Assembly: GCA_020633775.1 (NCBI GenBank)
Contig: JACKDA010000019.1
Location: 1 to 30,718, forward strand
DNA: 30,718 nucleotides
Reading direction: 5' to 3'
Source of the DNA: Gemmatimonadales bacterium
GTDB taxonomy: Bacteria; Gemmatimonadota; Gemmatimonadetes; Gemmatimonadales; GWC2-71-9
A model generated the notes under the pieces. That model did no database searches. It worked only from the letters and a program-made list of their open reading frames with translations, and was not told where the DNA came from. Position 1 is the first letter of the stretch, and the number at the start of each line of letters is the position of its first letter. Positions 27,855 through 30,718 of this stretch are shown here, one piece after another. The translations under genes and the position numbers were made by a program.

Positions 27855-29339
27855 TCAGGGCGTGGCGAGCTCGGCCACCACGCTGTCGATCGCCTGGATC
27901 ATCCGGGTGGAGCCCAGGGTGTGGTGGTTCGCCTGGATCGAGAAGACCAGGACGGTCCCGTCCGCGCGCTCGACGTAGCCGCTGAGCGTGTTGACCCGCG
28001 AGATCGACCCGGTCTTGGCGCGCACCCGTCCCTCGAGCGGCGTGCCCACGAACCGGCGCCGCAGCGAGCCGGTGTTGCCGGACTGGGGCAGTCCGGCAGC
28101 GAACGCCTCGTAGGTCGGGTGGCGACGCATGTAGGCCAGCAGTTGGGTGAACGCGCGTGGCGAGACGAGGTTGTTCGCCGCGAGGCCGGAGGCATCGGAG
28201 AGCGCGACCTGGGTGCTGTCCACCCCGACGCTGTCGATCAGGAAGCGGCGCTCGACCGCGAGCCCCTCGCGCCACGACCCGCCGGTGCCGCGCAGCTTGC
28301 CGAGCTGCTTGACGAGCATTTCGGCGAACCAGTTCTGCGACGTGTTGAGGACCGGGAAGACCCAGTCGCGGAGCGGCCGGGAGGTGACCTCCGCGAGCGC
28401 CGGGGTGCCGCGGGCAAGCGCGAAGTCGAACGGATCGACCGTGGACTGGACCTCGCCCAGGACGACGATCCCCTCGTCGCGCAGCGCCTCGCGGAGGGCA
28501 TGCGCGGCATACCGGTTCGGGTCACCGACGGCGGCGTGCTCGGTCTGCCGTGCCGCCCCCGACGGGAGGACGCCGGAGGCGACGTAGTGGTCGACGGCGG
28601 GGTCCCGCAGGATGTCGAACGTGCGCCGGGCCGTGTCGGTGCCGATCACGGCGCGATTCTCCACCGCGGCATACCCGATCGCGGGACGCACGCTGATGAC
28701 CGGCTGGCGACCGACCGAGTCGGCGCGCTCGATCGTGATGTCGATCGCGTTGTCGTTGTAGCCCAGCCCCGAGACCGGGGCGGCGTACCACCAGTTGAGA
28801 TCGTAGGTCTCCCAGCCGGGATGCACCAGCTCGGCATCGAAGTAGCTGCCATCGCCGACGAGGTCACCGGCGATGCGCCGCACGCCGCGCTCGCGGAGCT
28901 GGCGGGCGAGGTCGCGGAACTTGCTCGCCGCGTCCTCGTCGCACGCCCCCGGGACCTGGTCATCGGTGGCGTAGCATCGCTCGCTGAAGGTCGGGTCGCC
29001 GCGACCGTAGAGGACCAGGTCGCCGCGCAGTTCCCCGTTCTCGACCGGTCCGGTGCCGTAGAGGGAGGTGCGGACCGTGAAGTCGGGCCCGAGGAGGACC
29101 GTCGCGGCGGCCGAGACGACCAGCTTGGTGTTGCTGGCGGGGATGAACAGCCGCTCGGCATTGCGACCGAACAGGGGCGTCCCATCGAGGTCCGCGACCG
29201 CCACGCCCCAGAGGTGCCGGTCGAGGCCGGGTGCATCGAGTCGGGCCGCGAGACGTCCGGAGAGTGACTGGCCTGCCGCCTCCCCGGTCACGAGACAGGC
29301 AAGCAGGAGGAGGCTGGCGGGGCGGGCAGACGGGATCAT
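27855..29339 (-). CDS. D-alanyl-D-alanine carboxypeptidase/endopeptidase, PBP4 (peptidase S13) family
   Basis: 494 residues with a signal peptide (about 1-23, ending AAGQ). The catalytic SxxK is S69-N-T-K72 within LFIPASNTKLVVSAA, the second motif region is LSDASGLAANNLVS, and KTGS is in RVRAKTGSISRVNTLSGYV. The inserted domain between the first and second motifs is long, as in PBP4/DacB. These periplasmic enzymes remove the terminal D-Ala or cut 4-3 cross-links. With the L,D-transpeptidase at 13651 and the Omp85 gene next door, it belongs to the envelope group. It is divergent from the Omp85 gene; the two starts are 93 bp apart. Confidence 0.94.
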   Translation of the reverse strand: MIPSARPASLLLLACLVTGEAAGQSLSGRLAARLDAPGLDRHLWGVAVADLDGTPLFGRNAERLFIPASNTKLVVSAAATVLLGPDFTVRTSLYGTGPVENGELRGDLVLYGRGDPTFSERCYATDDQVPGACDEDAASKFRDLARQLRERGVRRIAGDLVGDGSYFDAELVHPGWETYDLNWWYAAPVSGLGYNDNAIDITIERADSVGRQPVISVRPAIGYAAVENRAVIGTDTARRTFDILRDPAVDHYVASGVLPSGAARQTEHAAVGDPNRYAAHALREALRDEGIVVLGEVQSTVDPFDFALARGTPALAEVTSRPLRDWVFPVLNTSQNWFAEMLVKQLGKLRGTGGSWREGLAVERRFLIDSVGVDSTQVALSDASGLAANNLVSPRAFTQLLAYMRRHPTYEAFAAGLPQSGNTGSLRRRFVGTPLEGRVRAKTGSISRVNTLSGYVERADGTVLVFSIQANHHTLGSTRMIQAIDSVVAELATP

Positions 29340-29362
29340 GGGGCCGATCGGAGCGTGGGGAA

Positions 29363-29393
29363 GCGGGGTGCGGCCACGGCGGCGGCACCCCGC
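29363..29393. other. 9-bp hairpin in the divergent dacB/Omp85 region
   Basis: GCGGGGTGC (29363-29371) pairs with GCACCCCGC (29385-29393) around a 13-nt GC-rich loop. It lies between two divergent starts, so it would be in a 5' leader or be an operator rather than a terminator. The following stretch to 29432 is AT-richer and probably holds the Omp85 promoter, but no clear hexamers can be named. Confidence 0.5.
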
Positions 29394-29432
29394 GCGGTTG
29401 GCGTAACCCCTTCAAGTAACCAGATTTAGCAG

Positions 29433-30718
29433 ATGCGGTCAATCGCGCTGGTCAGCCTGGCTTGTCTCTGGGTCGCCCCGGTCCTCGGACAGGGCGAACC
29501 ACCGGTGGTGCGCGGACTGACCTTCGAGGGGAACAGCTACTACGACGACCTCACTCTCCAGTCGCGGATCGCCACCACCAACTCCAGCTGGCTCGCCCGA
29601 ACGCCGCTGCTGCGGTGGACCAAGTTCGGGACGACACGGACCTTCAGCGAGTTCCAGTTCCGACGCGACGTCCTCGGCCTCGAGGTGTTCTACAAGTACA
29701 GCGGCTTCCGCGAGGTCGCCATCGACACCACCGTGCAGCGCGAGGATGGCGCGGTGTCGATCACGATCCGCATCGAGGAAGGAGAGCCGATCCGCGTCGG
29801 CCAGCTCGCGGTCGAGGGGCTGGACGCGTTGCCCGACCGCGAGGACCTGGTGCGCGACCTCCCGCTCGCCGTCGGGGACGTGTTCAACCGCTACACCCTC
29901 AACGCCACGATGGACACCCTCGCGCTGCGGCTCCGCAACGACGGCTACCCGGCCGCGACGGTGGACACCGCGACCCGCGCCGACAGCGCCAGCCGGCGCG
30001 CGGAGGTGCGGTTGATCGCGCGTCCGGGCGTGCCCGCGGTGTTCGGCCGCCTCGAGGTGGTCGGGGGCGATGCCATCGATGACGCGTTCATCGCCTCGCT
30101 GGTGACGGCCCGGGCGGGCACGCCGTATCGCCTCGATGCCCTCTACCGCTCCCAGCGCGCGCTCTACCAGACGGAGCTGTTCCGGTTCGCCTCGGTGGGG
30201 ATCGACACGAGCCGCTACCGGGAAGGCGATCCGGTGGTGCCGATCCGGGTCGATGTGACCGAGGGGCGCGCCCACCGGGCCCGCGGGGCGGCGGGCTTCG
30301 CGACCAACGACTGCTTCCGCGTCGGCGCCGGATGGACCGCGCGCAACTTCCTCGGCAATGGCCGTGTGGTGGACGTCTCGGGGCAGCTCTCGAAGATCGG
30401 CGTCGGCGAGCCGGTCGGGTTCGGGGCGGAGAACTCGATCTGCTCGGCGCTCGCCGAGGACTCGGTCGGGTCGCGCCAGGCCAACTACGGGCTCGACGTC
30501 ACGCTGCGTCGCGCCGGCTTCCTCGCCCCGGACAACACCCTCTCGCTCTCGCTCTTCAGCGAGCGGCGCAGCGAGTTCAAGGTGTACCTCCGCGAGGAGG
30601 TCGGCGCCGGCATCTCGGTGACGCGCGAGACGCAGGCCCAGGTGCCGATCACCCTCAGCTACCGGGTGTCCTTCGGCGAGACCCGCGCGAACGACGTCGT
30701 CTTCTGCCAGTTCTTCAA
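29433..30718 (+). CDS. Omp85-family outer membrane assembly protein (BamA/TamA-like), partial at the right edge
   Basis: 428 codons are visible, without a stop. A signal peptide (MRSIALVSLACLWVAPVLGQ) is followed by three POTRA-like segments. Segment 1 (about 27-115) has VRGLTFEGNSYYDD. Segment 2 (about 116-195) has IRVGQLAVEGLDAL and the repeated GDVFNRYTLNATMDTLALRLRNDGYPAATV. Segment 3 (about 200-285) has AVFGRLEVVGGDAIDD and LYQTELFRFASVGID. From about residue 290 the first beta strands of the barrel appear (RARGAAGFATNDCFRVGAGWTARNFLGNGRVVDVSG), the usual Omp85 entry. Three POTRA-like units rather than five suggest a TamA-like or reduced BamA-like protein; the cut end prevents a decision. 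Confidence 0.88.
   Translation, partial: MRSIALVSLACLWVAPVLGQGEPPVVRGLTFEGNSYYDDLTLQSRIATTNSSWLARTPLLRWTKFGTTRTFSEFQFRRDVLGLEVFYKYSGFREVAIDTTVQREDGAVSITIRIEEGEPIRVGQLAVEGLDALPDREDLVRDLPLAVGDVFNRYTLNATMDTLALRLRNDGYPAATVDTATRADSASRRAEVRLIARPGVPAVFGRLEVVGGDAIDDAFIASLVTARAGTPYRLDALYRSQRALYQTELFRFASVGIDTSRYREGDPVVPIRVDVTEGRAHRARGAAGFATNDCFRVGAGWTARNFLGNGRVVDVSGQLSKIGVGEPVGFGAENSICSALAEDSVGSRQANYGLDVTLRRAGFLAPDNTLSLSLFSERRSEFKVYLREEVGAGISVTRETQAQVPITLSYRVSFGETRANDVVFCQFF

Noticed and set aside
27294..29267. A 657-codon plus-strand open frame.
   Set aside because: It is antisense to the FprA-like and PBP4-type genes, whose motifs are clear; composition is that of a shadow frame.

Overview
The window is GC-rich (about 70 %), gene-dense, with very strong G/C bias at third codon positions. 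It carries many short secreted lipoproteins, Tat-exported oxidoreductases, a MoxR/VWA pair, an Omp85 protein and a group 1/2 sigma-70 factor. This fits a Gram-negative (diderm) chromosome of the Gemmatimonadota type. That assignment is an inference from gene content and style; there is no rRNA here. I see no phage, plasmid, IS, CRISPR, tRNA or rRNA.

Layout. 1-242: start of an Ada DNA-repair protein, cut by the window edge. 381-1272: CDGSH/ferredoxin fusion overlapping an MgtC-family gene. 1333-2494: small lipoprotein and a HAD-like protein that has lost its catalytic residues. 2503-3560: SPFH membrane protein plus ribbon-helix-helix regulator, preceded by three operator-like repeats. 3618-6592: VanZ-family membrane protein and a beta-propeller lipoprotein. 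6811-10824: ApbE, then a three-gene operon on the other strand (FGE-sulfatase-domain protein, Tat Gfo/Idh/MocA oxidoreductase, Tat TIM-barrel isomerase). 10893-15327: ThrE exporter, M48 protease and L,D-transpeptidase lipoproteins. 15324-20222: VWA protein and AAA ATPase (a MoxR-type pair) separated by an MFS exporter and a cytidylate-kinase-like gene. 20453-20662: tiny repeat lipoprotein with a clear sigma-70 promoter. 20726-23478: operon of LON-domain protein, FAD oxidase and YgfZ. 23653-29339: sigma factor, AroB, cobalamin adenosyltransferase, ferredoxin-NADP reductase and PBP4-type carboxypeptidase. 29433-end: Omp85 (BamA/TamA) protein, cut by the edge.

The most unusual content is intergenic. 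Three copies of a roughly 115-135 bp element fold on paper as a cloverleaf: an outer stem enclosing two small hairpins and a central arm. The small hairpins differ in sequence between copies but keep their pairing. Two of the copies sit between arms of 7-bp tandem repeats that are roughly inverted to each other, and the third has only a short heptad run on one side. Heptad arrays also occur alone. Where the heptads contain TGA, the 7-bp step places stop codons in all three frames, and five of six flanking convergent genes end inside them. Seven genes show a TANNNT hexamer 5-8 nt before the start codon, suggesting leaderless mRNAs.

Much of the window serves the cell envelope: peptidoglycan remodelling (L,D-transpeptidase, PBP4), outer-membrane assembly (Omp85), periplasmic proteolysis (M48), flavinylation (ApbE) and Tat-exported sugar enzymes. 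A second theme is iron-sulfur and redox chemistry (CDGSH protein, YgfZ, FprA-like reductase).
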